Positions 17,060-26,525 of a DNA stretch of 64,000 nt are shown piece after piece; the first letter of the stretch is position 1; the number at the start of each line of letters is the position of its first letter. The notes beneath the pieces were generated by a model. The model saw nothing but the letters and a program-made list of their open reading frames with translations, was not told the origin of the DNA and did not search any database. The stretch comes from Arthrobacter sp. MYb214 (GTDB lineage Bacteria > Actinomycetota > Actinomycetes > Actinomycetales > Micrococcaceae). The position numbers were made by a program, and so were the translations under genes. The stretch is from assembly GCF_002979865.1 (NCBI RefSeq), contig NZ_PCPZ01000008.1:1-64000 (forward strand). Reading direction: 5' to 3'.

Positions 17060-17806
17060 CTAGATCCTATGCGCGTACCAAGTTACATTCAGTGGTTTCA
17101 GCTGAGTGAAGGGCTTATTCAAAGTAGCGTGGCTGTGGTACGAGAGGTATGGGACACCATTGATTTTCTTAGTGGTCACCATGGTGTGCGTCATATTCTT
17201 AATCTTGGCACCGTTCGTTTTGTACTGAAGGATATCTCCAGGAACGAGGCTGTAGACACTGGCAAGACGTGAAGCCCGCTTTGATTCATTCCGGGCAAAA
17301 CGATAGAAATTTTCAGCACCGCTCCAAGTCCAGCTGGTCATGACACCATTGCCAAACCATTTCGAGTTGCTCTTGTAGTAGCCTTCAATTTTCTTCCATC
17401 CACCTGTATAAAGCGCTTGGGAAGCGAAATTAGTACAGTCGTAGCCGTGCCTCTTATAGGCAGGATTGTACGACTTAGCCCACTTGATTGCGTAGTTTGC
17501 AACTTTCGTCTTGTTGGACGAACTAAGCTTTGAAGCCGCCATTTCGGCGACGTTCAGGGGGAGAGGATTGATTAATGCCCCACTGTCCTCCTCGCTGCCA
17601 GGGACAGTGGGGGCAACTTCGATTTCCTCTTCTTCGGTAGTTAGAGCTAGTGCCGCAGACTGCGAGACAAGATACTCATCATCCTTCACTACGATGTTTT
17701 GGATCTTGCCAGTGTCGTCGATTGTTAGCTCATAAGGGATGAGCTCGCTCCTGAGCTGGTCAAGTTTTTGGGACACGAACTTTGATCTTTTTGTACATTT
17801 CCTCAA
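17060..17806 (-). CDS. Putative amidase-domain protein, N-terminus probably lost to an IS
   Basis: A 248-codon frame whose C-terminal half matches the Amidase_6 type of papain-like cell-wall enzymes: NYAIKWAKSYNPAYKRHGYD followed by CTNFASQALYTGGW (catalytic Cys) and MTHTMVTTKK (catalytic His). The middle is an acidic linker. No signal peptide is present, although such enzymes are normally exported. The only in-frame start (TTG at 17806) lies inside the end of the decayed IS3-type element, overlapping its transposase stop. I infer that the insertion removed the original start and export signal, so the gene may be non-functional. Confidence 0.65.
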   Translation of the reverse strand: MRKCTKRSKFVSQKLDQLRSELIPYELTIDDTGKIQNIVVKDDEYLVSQSAALALTTEEEEIEVAPTVPGSEEDSGALINPLPLNVAEMAASKLSSSNKTKVANYAIKWAKSYNPAYKRHGYDCTNFASQALYTGGWKKIEGYYKSNSKWFGNGVMTSWTWSGAENFYRFARNESKRASRLASVYSLVPGDILQYKTNGAKIKNMTHTMVTTKKINGVPYLSYHSHATLNKPFTQLKPLNVTWYAHRI

Positions 17807-18860
17807 GCCGTCAAAGCTAGAGGATCCCTTTCCTGATACGAGTCCAGAACCGCCTGGGGGCTAACTCCGCCATTTGCCGTATACGGGCGCTTCCGGTTGT
17901 ACCAAACCGCGATGCACTCCTTCACTGCGGCACACGCAGCCACCCTGCTGCTGAAGAACCTGTGGTGGAACATTTCCTTCTTGATCGTCCAGAAGGCTGA
18001 CTCGGCGACGGAATTATCCCAGGGACACCCCGGCGCGTCCCGTCGACTACTGCACCCTGTGCGCAGCACACCACCTCTGGAACGCGCCGAGGTACATTGG
18101 GGCCTCGGTCTGAATGGAACACACTACCAAACTGGATGAACGCCTGCGACGCAGCAAGCCCCCTCGCGTCAATGGCCAACTACGTTTACATGTTCTTACC
18201 CATTGACCAGCCCACGATCTGTCGCGAATTCAAATCGATCACCGTCGCCAAATACAACCAGCCTTCACCGGCGCGCAGGCAGGCAATATCGCCTAACAGT
18301 TTCGCCGCAAGCCGCGAGGAGCGGAAGTCACGCATGCCGAGATTGTCGACCCTATGGTTTTCCATACGCACCGTCCGGGATTGGCGCTCACGCACGGTCG
18401 TGGTTTTGAAGGCGCTCATCCGCCTGGCCCGGATTCTCAGCTCTTTCATGAGCGACATCACCGTGGATGTCGAGATGTCTTCCTCATGGTTTTTGCGGAT
18501 CAAATCCACTGATTGTCCGCCACCGGCGACCTGGTTGGACGCCTCACACTCGTCCTGGAGCAGTTTCGTGCGGTGTGCTCGCAGGACTTAGGCTTCGCTC
18601 AGCTCTTGACAGGCGTTCAGACATCGGTAGTGACTGCCCCTGGAATTCTGGGTTTCCTGCCCATCCAGTTCACTGGATACTCGCCTATGTGGGCTTCGAT
18701 GAAGTCTAAGACCGCGCTTACTCCTTACTGTTCGAGGCGCGATAGGCGCCGACAACTTTTATGAAGCCGTTCTCCCGTTTCACCTTCAACAGTTCTTTGC
18801 GCAGGTTCTCGTTGTGGACCGTTTCACTGGGCCGTGTTCTTCGGTTTCCGCTATGGGACG
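17758..18860 (-). mobile_element. Decayed IS3-family insertion sequence
   Basis: Transposase pieces on the minus strand span this interval. The right end is probably near 17758-17780, where GTGTCCCAAAAACTTGACC (minus strand) looks like an IS3-type terminal repeat. The left end is not clear; a matching inverted repeat was not found by eye. Multiple frameshifts and stops show that it is inactive. Confidence 0.75.
17803..18836 (-). pseudogene. IS3-family transposase (OrfA end and OrfB), several frameshifts
   Basis: Pieces in transposase order: NENLRKELLKVKRENGFIK (OrfA C-terminus, leucine-zipper type); FIEAHIGEYP; KNHEEDISTSTVMSLMKELR; GEGWLYLATVIDLNSRQIVG (first catalytic Asp region); SQAFIQFGSVFHSDRG (second Asp); and in a different frame WDNSVAESAFWTIKKEM (Glu of the DDE triad), then AVWYNRKRPY. 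At least three frame changes and one in-frame stop separate them. The usual GDITYL is altered to GDIACL. Confidence 0.87.
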
Positions 18861-18989
18861 CTCGGCGCGGTCGGCGCGGGATTCTGAGCGCTCATTGACC
18901 TCTATTTGAAATAAGAGCGCCATAGGTAGGTCTAGTACTGTTTAATGCATTTAAGAGTTTTTTAAATTTACGACATCGAAAGGCTTTGG

Positions 18990-19466
18990 ATGTCGCGCTC
19001 ACAATCAATTACCCTGCGTCCATTTCGCAGCGCAGACACCGAATTCTTTGCCAGCATGGCCTCGGATGAACGTGTAGCTCGTTTTATTGGGTATGGGGAG
19101 CCATGGGACCGGCAAACCATCAACGCCTGCGTTAAGCAATCCCTCCAACATGAACCACTCGACACTGTGGGGGGCTCTCGATGGTTCCTAGCTACTGAAG
19201 CAAATGCAGCAGTGGGCCTCGTGTTTTGCACCCGGCAGGAAAGTTGCGTGGAGGTCGGTTACTGGGTATCTCCAGATCAATGGGGGCGAGGAGTTGGTGG
19301 AGCCGTGCTCGATAGCACCCTGATTTCAATTCCCAAGATATACGGAATTACGAAATTCAGTGCCCGCGTAGCTCCGGCTAACACTGCTTCAACCCGACTG
19401 CTCACCAGTCGAGGATTCAGACTGGAAAAACGTGATGACATGCTTGAGTACTACACACTGGAATAG
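18990..19466 (+). CDS. GNAT family N-acetyltransferase (RimJ/RimL-like)
   Basis: A 158-residue protein with the acetyl-CoA fold: ITLRPFRSADTEFF at the N-terminus, the strand EVGYWVSPDQWGRGVGG (about residues 90-106) with the R/Q-x-x-G-x-G/A-type pyrophosphate loop, and VAPANTASTRLLTSRGFRLE near the end. It probably acetylates an amino group on a protein or small molecule; the target is unknown. GAAAGG lies six bases before the ATG. It sits just past the IS3 remnant and has lower GC than most of the window, so transfer is possible. Confidence 0.83.
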   Translation: MSRSQSITLRPFRSADTEFFASMASDERVARFIGYGEPWDRQTINACVKQSLQHEPLDTVGGSRWFLATEANAAVGLVFCTRQESCVEVGYWVSPDQWGRGVGGAVLDSTLISIPKIYGITKFSARVAPANTASTRLLTSRGFRLEKRDDMLEYYTLE

Positions 19467-19622
19467 CCTTCTGTGGGTAACCGAACGCAGCCTAGATTCC
19501 TGATTGAACCAGTTGGGGGTGAAATGTATTTGGTTTAGTAGCCGATCCGTAGAATTTTGGCACGCGATTATTGAACCGTTCTTCAAGGGGTTCGGTAGAT
19601 CTCACATGAAACCTGCTATGTC

Positions 19623-20483
19623 ATGCCGAATACTTTCTATACTGCAAATATGACTTCCCCTCCTACCTCGACCGTCGGGCTTGGTACTTGGTCCCGTGAA
19701 CCAGGTACTGCTCTAGTGCAAGCAACTGCCTTGCCTAGCGATGCGACCTCATCATTTGTGATTCTGAGCGAAACGCACACCATTGAGGTCTCTACGGAGT
19801 GGGAGCCTCATTCGCACCTGGCCCATGAGCTCTTATGGACCCAAGATGGGACACTCACCGCTCAAATCGAAGGACAGATTTTTACGGTCTCCGAGGGTCA
19901 TGGTCTGTGGATTCCGTGCGGAGCGCTGCACGGTGGACGCCTGACCGCACATGTAGAACTTTTCAGCGCGTTCTTTTCCCCTGAACGAACCACCACCCCA
20001 TTCAGTACCCCTACAATGATCGACATGAAACCGTTGCTTAAGTCGTTGCTGGTCCATTTATCCAGTCGGGAACTGAGCCAAGAAGCCAGAGCGCGTGCGG
20101 AGGCTGTAGTTTTCGACGTACTCAAACCATCAGCTCATCAGCTAGCGCTGCGCTTGCCCGATGACCCTCGTATCCATGGCATTGCCAACCGTTTACTAGC
20201 CAACCCTGCGGATAACCGATCTCTCGAGCGATGGGCGGTAGATGCTGGAATCAGCTCACGAACCATCACGCGAGTCTTCCGCGAAGCAACCGGCTTATCC
20301 TTTGCCCAGTGGCGTCAAGCGGTGAAAATTCATCGCGCCCTGGAGCTGCTCACCAACGGTGAAGGCGTCCAAGACATCTCTGAAATGCTGGGCTACGCGC
20401 AGCCGAGTACTTTTATCGACGCTTTTCGACGCACCATGGGCTCCACACCTGGCACATTCGCCTTAGCAAATGTGAATAGGTGA
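19623..20483 (+). CDS. AraC family transcriptional regulator
   Basis: A 286-residue regulator with an N-terminal cupin-like effector domain (WEPHSHLAHELLWTQDGTLT, then HGLWIPCGALHGG) and a C-terminal double helix-turn-helix (about residues 180-280: NRSLERWAVDAGISSRTITR, FREATGLSFAQWRQ, ISEMLGYAQPSTFIDAFRRT). The start is uncertain; an ATG nine codons later is possible, and neither has a clear ribosome binding site. It lies directly upstream of the iron-siderophore ABC genes in the same direction and likely controls them, as AraC-type regulators do in other siderophore loci. Confidence 0.85.
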   Translation: MPNTFYTANMTSPPTSTVGLGTWSREPGTALVQATALPSDATSSFVILSETHTIEVSTEWEPHSHLAHELLWTQDGTLTAQIEGQIFTVSEGHGLWIPCGALHGGRLTAHVELFSAFFSPERTTTPFSTPTMIDMKPLLKSLLVHLSSRELSQEARARAEAVVFDVLKPSAHQLALRLPDDPRIHGIANRLLANPADNRSLERWAVDAGISSRTITRVFREATGLSFAQWRQAVKIHRALELLTNGEGVQDISEMLGYAQPSTFIDAFRRTMGSTPGTFALANVNR

Positions 20484-20534
20484 CCGAAAAGCCGGATGCA
20501 CTGTCAGAAATCATCGATTGCTGACATCGATTAG

Positions 20535-20553
20535 TTAACTTAGACTTACCTAA
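20535..20553. promoter_or_regulatory. DtxR/IdeR-type iron box
   Basis: TTAACTTAGACTTACCTAA matches 15 of 19 positions of the consensus TTAGGTTAGGCTAACCTAA. It sits 47 bases upstream of the siderophore ATPase start, where an iron-loaded DtxR/IdeR repressor would block transcription. Confidence 0.75.
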
Positions 20554-20600
20554 GTGAAAATACCTATTCAAATCGGACGTATTCAATCCGTTCCTTACGC

Positions 20601-21443
20601 ATGCTAGACGTGGCGTCCGGAGCAGCATCCGCCGCAGCCGGAACGATGCTCGCCCACGAGGTAGTGCTGCGCTACGGCAAAAGCACTGTAGTGGACGGTG
20701 CTTCCATCCGTTTATCCCCGGGTGAAGTCACCGCACTCATTGGACCCAATGGCAGCGGGAAATCCACACTTCTCCGTTCCATGGCAAGGTTGCATGAGCG
20801 CGCCGCGGGGGTGATCACGCTCTCCAATTCTCACGGGGAGGCCCGCGAAATTAGCACGCTGAATGGACGAACATTCGCCCACGAAGTTACGCTCTTCGCG
20901 CAGTCCCACGCCACCCCGGAAGGGTTAGCCGTGGCAGATATCGTCGCCTTCGGTCGCCATCCATATCGGCGCGGTTTCTCGGGGCTATCCGATGCGGATC
21001 ATGCGGCGATTGCCTCGGCCATGGAACTGACTGGCACTACCTCGATGTCTCGGAAGGCAGCTGGGGAACTATCCGGTGGAGAACTTCAACGTGTCTGGTT
21101 GGCCGTGTGCTTGGCACAGCAAACCAATGTGGTGCTTCTCGACGAGCCGACCAATCACCTCGACTTGAGATATCAGGTCGAGACCCTAGATCTGGTCCAT
21201 GATCTAGCCCGTCAAGATCGGCTAGCCATCGGCATCGTCCTGCATGACCTGAATCAAGCCGCCGCGTTGGCTGATCGGCTGGTGCTGATGAAACACGGCC
21301 GGGTATACGTCTCAGGAACCCCCGCTGAGGTCCTCACCGCAGATAACCTCTCGGAGGTCTATGAGATCCCTGTGCAGGTCCTCTCTGATAAGCAGAATGG
21401 ATTGTTGCGCATCGAACCGGTTAGCCGCCACCGGATGAGCTGA
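20601..21443 (+). CDS. Iron-siderophore ABC transporter ATP-binding protein (FecE/FepC-like)
   Basis: A 280-residue cytoplasmic ATPase. Walker A GPNGSGKSTLLRS is near residues 53-65, the signature is LSGGELQRVWLAVCLAQQ, Walker B LLDEPTNHLDL and switch VLHDLNQAA, all typical of the Fe3+-siderophore subclass. The ATG at 20646 (MLAHEVV) is an alternative start close to the first strand. It is the first gene of the uptake operon and follows the iron box. Confidence 0.92.
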   Translation: MLDVASGAASAAAGTMLAHEVVLRYGKSTVVDGASIRLSPGEVTALIGPNGSGKSTLLRSMARLHERAAGVITLSNSHGEAREISTLNGRTFAHEVTLFAQSHATPEGLAVADIVAFGRHPYRRGFSGLSDADHAAIASAMELTGTTSMSRKAAGELSGGELQRVWLAVCLAQQTNVVLLDEPTNHLDLRYQVETLDLVHDLARQDRLAIGIVLHDLNQAAALADRLVLMKHGRVYVSGTPAEVLTADNLSEVYEIPVQVLSDKQNGLLRIEPVSRHRMS

Positions 21444-21489
21444 CCACTTTCTTTCTACCACCGAAACATATAATTACAAGGGAAAACCT

Positions 21490-22557
21490 ATGCCTACACT
21501 CGCTCGAAATGCAGTCACTTCAGCGGCCGCTCTAGCACTGTTGTTCTCAGCCACCGCTTGCGGTACCACAGACATTAGCAGCGCTGGTGCCGAACGGAGC
21601 CCCGCTGCCGCATCCGCAAGTTGCGCGAATGACACCACCGCCACTAGCACAGATCCGGTATCTATGACCGATGATCTGGGCCGCACACTTGACTTGGATA
21701 AACCAGCCGAGCGCGTGGTGGTGCTCGAATGGCAGGAAATTGAAGATGTACTGACCTTGTGCGTCACTCCGGTGGGCGTCGCTTCCCCTGATGGATATAG
21801 CACCTACGTCACTGCAGAGGAGCTGCCTGAGGGTGTCGCTTCGGTGGGTGAACGTGGCGAGCCAGATCTGGATTCGATCTACGCGCTGGACCCCGACTTA
21901 ATCATCGTGGACGCTTTTAGTGAAGAAGACCCCGTGCTGTCGCAGCTTGATAAGGGCGACGTTCCCGTATTGGCGGTCAAGGGCAACGATTCTGCGGATC
22001 CCATCGGCAACATGAAAAATGTCTTCTCACAGGTCGCCGAAGCCACCGGCCGCACCGAGCGTGCTGCCCTAGTGCTCAACGAATTCGACGCCCACTTGGC
22101 GCAGAAAAAACAGGAAGTCTCCGAGGTGAAGTTGGAAACCACCGACTTCCTCTTCTTCGACGGTTGGGTTGACGGCTCCAACCTGACGATTCGCCCATAC
22201 ACTGATGGGGCTCTGTTCACAGAGCTTGGCAAGGAACTGGGCCTGAGCCCAGCTTGGAACGATGACATCAACAAGTCCTTCGGATCCGGCGGCGTGAACA
22301 AAGAATACGGGCTGGCCCAGACGGACATAGAAGGCCTAGCGGGCGTTGGCGACGTCAACCTGTTCTACTCCAACGACGCAGGCACCGGGTGGACCACCGA
22401 GCTGGAATCCAGCGAGATCTGGAACAACTTGACCGCAGTCAAGGAAGGCCGGACCTTCCAGTTCCCAAACATCTGGGGTGCCGGCGGGCCGAAATCCACC
22501 AGTCAAGCGGTAGATGCCTTCACCGATGCACTGACCTCCGCCTCGGAAGCCAAGTAG
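21490..22557 (+). CDS. Iron-siderophore ABC transporter substrate-binding lipoprotein
   Basis: A 355-residue lipoprotein with signal peptide and lipobox SATAC (Cys about residue 24). The mature part is a FecB/FepB/FhuD-type helical-hinge binding protein: DDLGRTLDLDKPAERVVVLE, then GERGEPDLDSIYALDPDLII, and a C-terminal region with IWGAGGPKSTSQAVDAFTDA. It captures a ferric siderophore at the outer membrane face of the cell membrane. It lies 46 bases after the ATPase and 12 before the permease. Confidence 0.92.
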   Translation: MPTLARNAVTSAAALALLFSATACGTTDISSAGAERSPAAASASCANDTTATSTDPVSMTDDLGRTLDLDKPAERVVVLEWQEIEDVLTLCVTPVGVASPDGYSTYVTAEELPEGVASVGERGEPDLDSIYALDPDLIIVDAFSEEDPVLSQLDKGDVPVLAVKGNDSADPIGNMKNVFSQVAEATGRTERAALVLNEFDAHLAQKKQEVSEVKLETTDFLFFDGWVDGSNLTIRPYTDGALFTELGKELGLSPAWNDDINKSFGSGGVNKEYGLAQTDIEGLAGVGDVNLFYSNDAGTGWTTELESSEIWNNLTAVKEGRTFQFPNIWGAGGPKSTSQAVDAFTDALTSASEAK

Positions 22558-22569
22558 CGTACAACTGAA

Positions 22570-24711
22570 ATGAAAACCGCTGAAAAATCAGCAGAGCGAC
22601 ACATCGTGGACAGCAGGGTCGGCATCCAAATGACCGGCCTTGGTTATTCCCCCGCGCCGGTCACCGGTAACCGTCTCGCCACTGGCCTAGGTCTGCTAGC
22701 CGCCTTAGCGGCAGCGGTACTGCTGGTGGGTGCTTGGCACCTCACCCAGGGGACCTCCGGTATTGGTTTGGGTGAACTGCTACGCGCACTCACCGGAGAT
22801 GACACCCGTATCGGAGGGGTGGGAGCCGCCGAGATCTTCACCGGCTCCCGGCTACCGCGCCTCTGTGCGGGTGCCGCCGTTGGTCTGGCTTTGGGGGTAG
22901 CAGGTTCACTGCTCCAATCCGTCACCCGCAACCCGCTGGCCTCGCCGGACACATTGGCTGTCACCTCAGGTGCATTCTTCGCGTTGAGCGTGGCTGCTGC
23001 CTTGGGAATAAGCATGTCCACGCTGGCTTCCAGCACTCTCGCATTCGCTGGCGGGCTGCTCGCCGCCGGGATCGTATTGGCTATCTCTGGGCGCAGCGCG
23101 GGAACCGCCACCACCCGGTTGATCCTCGCTGGCTCAGCCATCGCCATGGCGTTGGAAGCAGGCAGCGGAATCATCTTGCTGCTGTTCAAGGAAAATACGA
23201 CTGGACTGTATGCCTGGGGTTCAGGGTCGCTGGCCCAACTAAATCTCGATGCATTCTTGCGCAGTCTGCCAGTGATCTTGGTGGTGCTGGCCATCTGCCT
23301 CTTGCTCTCTCGCCGACTGGATGTCCTGTCCTTGGGTGATGAAAACGCTGCGGTGCTCGGCATCCCGGTGCGCTCAACCCGCACTCTGGCCGTCCTGTGT
23401 GCTGTGCTGCTCACCGGCGTTTCCGTTTCGCTGTCCGGCCCGATTGCTTTTGTAGGGCTTGGCGCCCCCGTGCTCGCCCGACTGCTGTCGCGCCGCCTGG
23501 TAGTCTTGCGCCGTCAACTGTTCTTGCTGCCCGCCACCGGCCTGATTGGTGCGCTACTGATCCTGCTGGCCGATGTTTCGCTTCGTGCCTCGCTCGGTGC
23601 GCAAGGTGCGGCTTCCATTCCTACTGGAGTTCCCACCGCGATCCTGGGCGGGGTGCTGATCATCATCTTGGCAATGCGACTGCCCGAAGCTTCCAGCTCC
23701 CGCAACCCGTTACAGGTAGCAAGCAAATTGCGCAGCAACCGCCGATTCGTTCTCACCATGACGCTGGGATTCAGTTTGCTGTTGGGAGCCGTGATTCTAG
23801 GCCTTTTGGCCGGGAGCATGTTACTCAAGCTGGGAGATCTCGCCTTGTGGTTCCAGGATGATGCGCCCAAGCTCATTGCCCGAGCCTTCTCCGAACGTGC
23901 ACCACGGACCAGCGCGGCGCTGGGTGCCGGAGCCGCCTTAGGACTGGCTGGTTGTTTGGTGCAGGGCGCCGTGCGAAACCCATTGGCCGAGCCCGGAATC
24001 CTGGGTATTACCGCGGGGGCAGGGCTGGGCGCGGCTGTAGTGGTCACTGCCTTTGGCGGTTCCCGCCCGCTACTGGTGATTTTTGCGGTGATTGCCGGGC
24101 TCGCGACCTTCGCTGCCATCACCGCGCTAGCCTGGCGTCGAGGATTCTCCCCCGAACGTTTTGTGCTAATCGGCATCGGTGCTGGCTACACGCTCTCTGC
24201 GGTCACCACCTACCTGCTGCTGAGCATTAATTCGTGGGAAACTCCGCGCATCTACACCTGGCTGTCTGGCTCAACTTATGGACGTCAGTTCGCAGACGTG
24301 TTACCTGTTCTGACGGTGTTGGCATTAGCTCTTCCGGTCGTACTGCTCATGGGACGCAAGCTGGACCTGCTAGCCATCGACGAAGACCTGCCCCGGGTGC
24401 TGGGCGTCAAGACCATTCGCATCCGATTAGTCTCATTGTCCATTGCCGCGCTGCTTGCGGCACTCAGCGTCGTGGCCGTAGGTGTGGTTGGCTTTGTCGG
24501 ACTCATCGCCCCGCATCTGGCGCGGTCGTTGGTGGGTTCCCGCCATCACCGGGCGATCCCGGTGTCCATGGTTTTCGGAGCCTTGCTAGTTTGCCTGGCC
24601 GATACCTTGGGCCGTACCGCAATCGCGCCGGCACAGATTCCCGCCGGTCTGATCGTGTCGTTACTCGGCTCCCCGTACTTCATTTGGCTTTTGTACCGAT
24701 CACGCGGCTAG
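22570..24711 (+). CDS. Fused FecCD-type iron-siderophore permease (FhuB-like double length)
   Basis: At 713 residues it carries two complete FecCD permease domains in one chain (about residues 35-370 and 395-710), each with about nine to ten membrane helices. Each half repeats the characteristic motif RNPLASPDTLAVTSGA or RNPLAEPGILGITAGA and a late GPIAFVGLGAPVLARLL or GVVGFVGLIAPHLARSL. This is the arrangement of FhuB; most FecCD systems use two separate proteins. An in-frame ATG at 22630 is a possible later start. Confidence 0.92.
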   Translation: MKTAEKSAERHIVDSRVGIQMTGLGYSPAPVTGNRLATGLGLLAALAAAVLLVGAWHLTQGTSGIGLGELLRALTGDDTRIGGVGAAEIFTGSRLPRLCAGAAVGLALGVAGSLLQSVTRNPLASPDTLAVTSGAFFALSVAAALGISMSTLASSTLAFAGGLLAAGIVLAISGRSAGTATTRLILAGSAIAMALEAGSGIILLLFKENTTGLYAWGSGSLAQLNLDAFLRSLPVILVVLAICLLLSRRLDVLSLGDENAAVLGIPVRSTRTLAVLCAVLLTGVSVSLSGPIAFVGLGAPVLARLLSRRLVVLRRQLFLLPATGLIGALLILLADVSLRASLGAQGAASIPTGVPTAILGGVLIIILAMRLPEASSSRNPLQVASKLRSNRRFVLTMTLGFSLLLGAVILGLLAGSMLLKLGDLALWFQDDAPKLIARAFSERAPRTSAALGAGAALGLAGCLVQGAVRNPLAEPGILGITAGAGLGAAVVVTAFGGSRPLLVIFAVIAGLATFAAITALAWRRGFSPERFVLIGIGAGYTLSAVTTYLLLSINSWETPRIYTWLSGSTYGRQFADVLPVLTVLALALPVVLLMGRKLDLLAIDEDLPRVLGVKTIRIRLVSLSIAALLAALSVVAVGVVGFVGLIAPHLARSLVGSRHHRAIPVSMVFGALLVCLADTLGRTAIAPAQIPAGLIVSLLGSPYFIWLLYRSRG

Positions 24712-24768
24712 GTGTTAAGCGAGGATCCTAACCGACTCCGCCTCCACCCCACCTAATAGTAAGGAATC

Positions 24769-25863
24769 ATGGCGAAACGCTCTGCCCGGCAAACGAGAAT
24801 CCAGGCCTTTGACCCCGAGCAGCACCCGGCGCAATTACGGCATCTGGGTTCCATATCAGGTCCGTGGGAAAGTCTCATGGCAACGGTCAACGCTCGGCTG
24901 CTCACGATACAGTCATCAGATGCCACCATACTCGGTGCCGCATTGCTTACCGCCCGTTCGGCGACTGCATATGTGAAGATCTCTGGGGTTCTTGCCCGCG
25001 ACACAGCTGCATATGAAGAGCTCGTCCGTGCGGTGCTGGACTATGCCAGGGAAAAAGATCTGGCCTGCGTGAAATGGGAAAGCTGGTCGGGAGAACCGTG
25101 GCTAGCAGACCTGGCTGAACAAATGGGTTTCCAGTCGTTGCCTGCTCCACGCTTCACCACAGATGCTTCGGTATCGATTCCAAAATTCGGCTATGTGCAC
25201 TGGTCACATCCAGCCCGATATCTGCGTACCTCGCACTACCAGCAAAGCGAGAACTTCACCTGCGCGGCGGTTTCCGCGCTGGCCGCGCACGGGGAAACGA
25301 TGAGCATTGCAACGATGGATCGCCTGCGTACCGCCGAGTTGTTACTGTGGCGTCAAGCGACTAATTTCATGGCTTGCGAACCCGTGGGGCTCGGGCTGGC
25401 CATCGCTGAGCGCTGGCCAGCAAGCTCAGTTCAGGTGTCTTTGGATACCGATAAGCCAGTAATCGTCGACTATTATCCCGAGGTTGAACGTGGTTGGCGG
25501 GGCATCTTGCAGGCTGACTCGCGCCGCCGTGCAGAAGCTACCGGGTTGCCGGTGACCTCTATGCGTATGGAAATCTCACAGATTCACAAAGCATTAAGTC
25601 AGGGTGCCCGCGTCTTGTTGCTGGTGTCATTGCAGCAGATGCTCGGCTACGATGTTCCGCACTGGCTACTCTGCCATGGAACGGCTGGTTCCACGGAACG
25701 TCCCGTCATTCTCATCGAGGACTCTTGGGTCGATGTTAGTAGCGGGGAGAGCTGGGTGGATGCTACCTGCCTACCGATAGCTTTCCAGCAACTAGAAGCC
25801 ATGTCTTGTCTCGAGTCAGATGGCTATCGAGCTGCGCTAATTCTGACTGAGAGTGCTCAGTAA
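24769..25863 (+). CDS. GNAT-like / peptidase C39-like two-domain protein in iron locus
   Basis: 364 residues. The N-terminal part (about 1-130) looks like a degenerate acetyltransferase fold (ATILGAALLTARSATAYVKI, LVRAVLDYAREKDLACVKWE). The C-terminal part (about 150-360) resembles the C39-like papain family (DUF3335 type): Q159/C165 in YQQSENFTCAAVSAL, H298 in DVPHWLLCHG and D318 in LIEDSW could form the oxyanion, Cys, His and Asp site. No signal peptide or membrane segment is seen, so it is probably cytoplasmic. It follows the siderophore permease by 57 bases and is likely in the same operon. A role in processing or releasing a peptide-type siderophore is only a guess. Confidence 0.65.
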   Translation: MAKRSARQTRIQAFDPEQHPAQLRHLGSISGPWESLMATVNARLLTIQSSDATILGAALLTARSATAYVKISGVLARDTAAYEELVRAVLDYAREKDLACVKWESWSGEPWLADLAEQMGFQSLPAPRFTTDASVSIPKFGYVHWSHPARYLRTSHYQQSENFTCAAVSALAAHGETMSIATMDRLRTAELLLWRQATNFMACEPVGLGLAIAERWPASSVQVSLDTDKPVIVDYYPEVERGWRGILQADSRRRAEATGLPVTSMRMEISQIHKALSQGARVLLLVSLQQMLGYDVPHWLLCHGTAGSTERPVILIEDSWVDVSSGESWVDATCLPIAFQQLEAMSCLESDGYRAALILTESAQ

Positions 25864-26303
25864 TCACCAATCAAGTTCGTCAATGACAAAAGAATTCGAC
25901 ACCCATCCAGAGACATATTGCAACTCCATGGTTGCGAGAAGTCTCGCCGGGCACCGCTCCCCAGCCGAGAATCCTTGAGAACTCACTAGTCCTAGAATCT
26001 CCCAACTATGTGTCGCACTAATATCGTTGGATCATGCGGGCCCCATTAGTCGCGAGAGGCTTTTCAAGGACTCCATAACCAGTCTCTTCGGATCCCCTCG
26101 CGGATCAATCAAGGCTAAGGCCGCCGATCGCCAAGTCCAGGGCTTCCTCGTCATTCGATTCCGCTGCGATGACCACTGGATTCATCACGAGCTATTCGGT
26201 GCTCTGGTAGGCCGGCCCGAATTCGATACAGCCCTCGACGCGATACTTCCCCGATGCTACTCCGGTGATCATGTACTTGGTTTGGGAGGAACGCTCGAAC
26301 TAG

Positions 26304-26525
26304 ATAACAATCGAACTCTCCGACGAAGTTCGCGAATACAACCTCGAGCTGCGGGCCTCTGGCTTCGACGGCAGTGACGCCGATCCGAGATTGCCGGTGG
26401 GCCCCATGGTTTTCACCGTCATGGTAAATTCGACTCCAATGCAACTAGGAAGCCTGCAAGAACGCAATAACGAATCCATCGCCAAATGCCAATCCAACGG
26501 AAAGACTTTAGCAGACGCCCACTAG
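26304..26525 (+). pseudogene. Fragment of an unidentified gene (3' end)
   Basis: The frame ITIELSDEVREYNLELRASG onward, then FDGSDADPRLPVGPMVFTVM, to a TAG at 26523 shows strong GC preference at third codon positions, as real genes here do. It has no start codon and is cut at its 5' side by an in-frame TAG at 26301. I do not recognise the family. Most likely the remaining 3' end of a lost gene. Confidence 0.45.
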
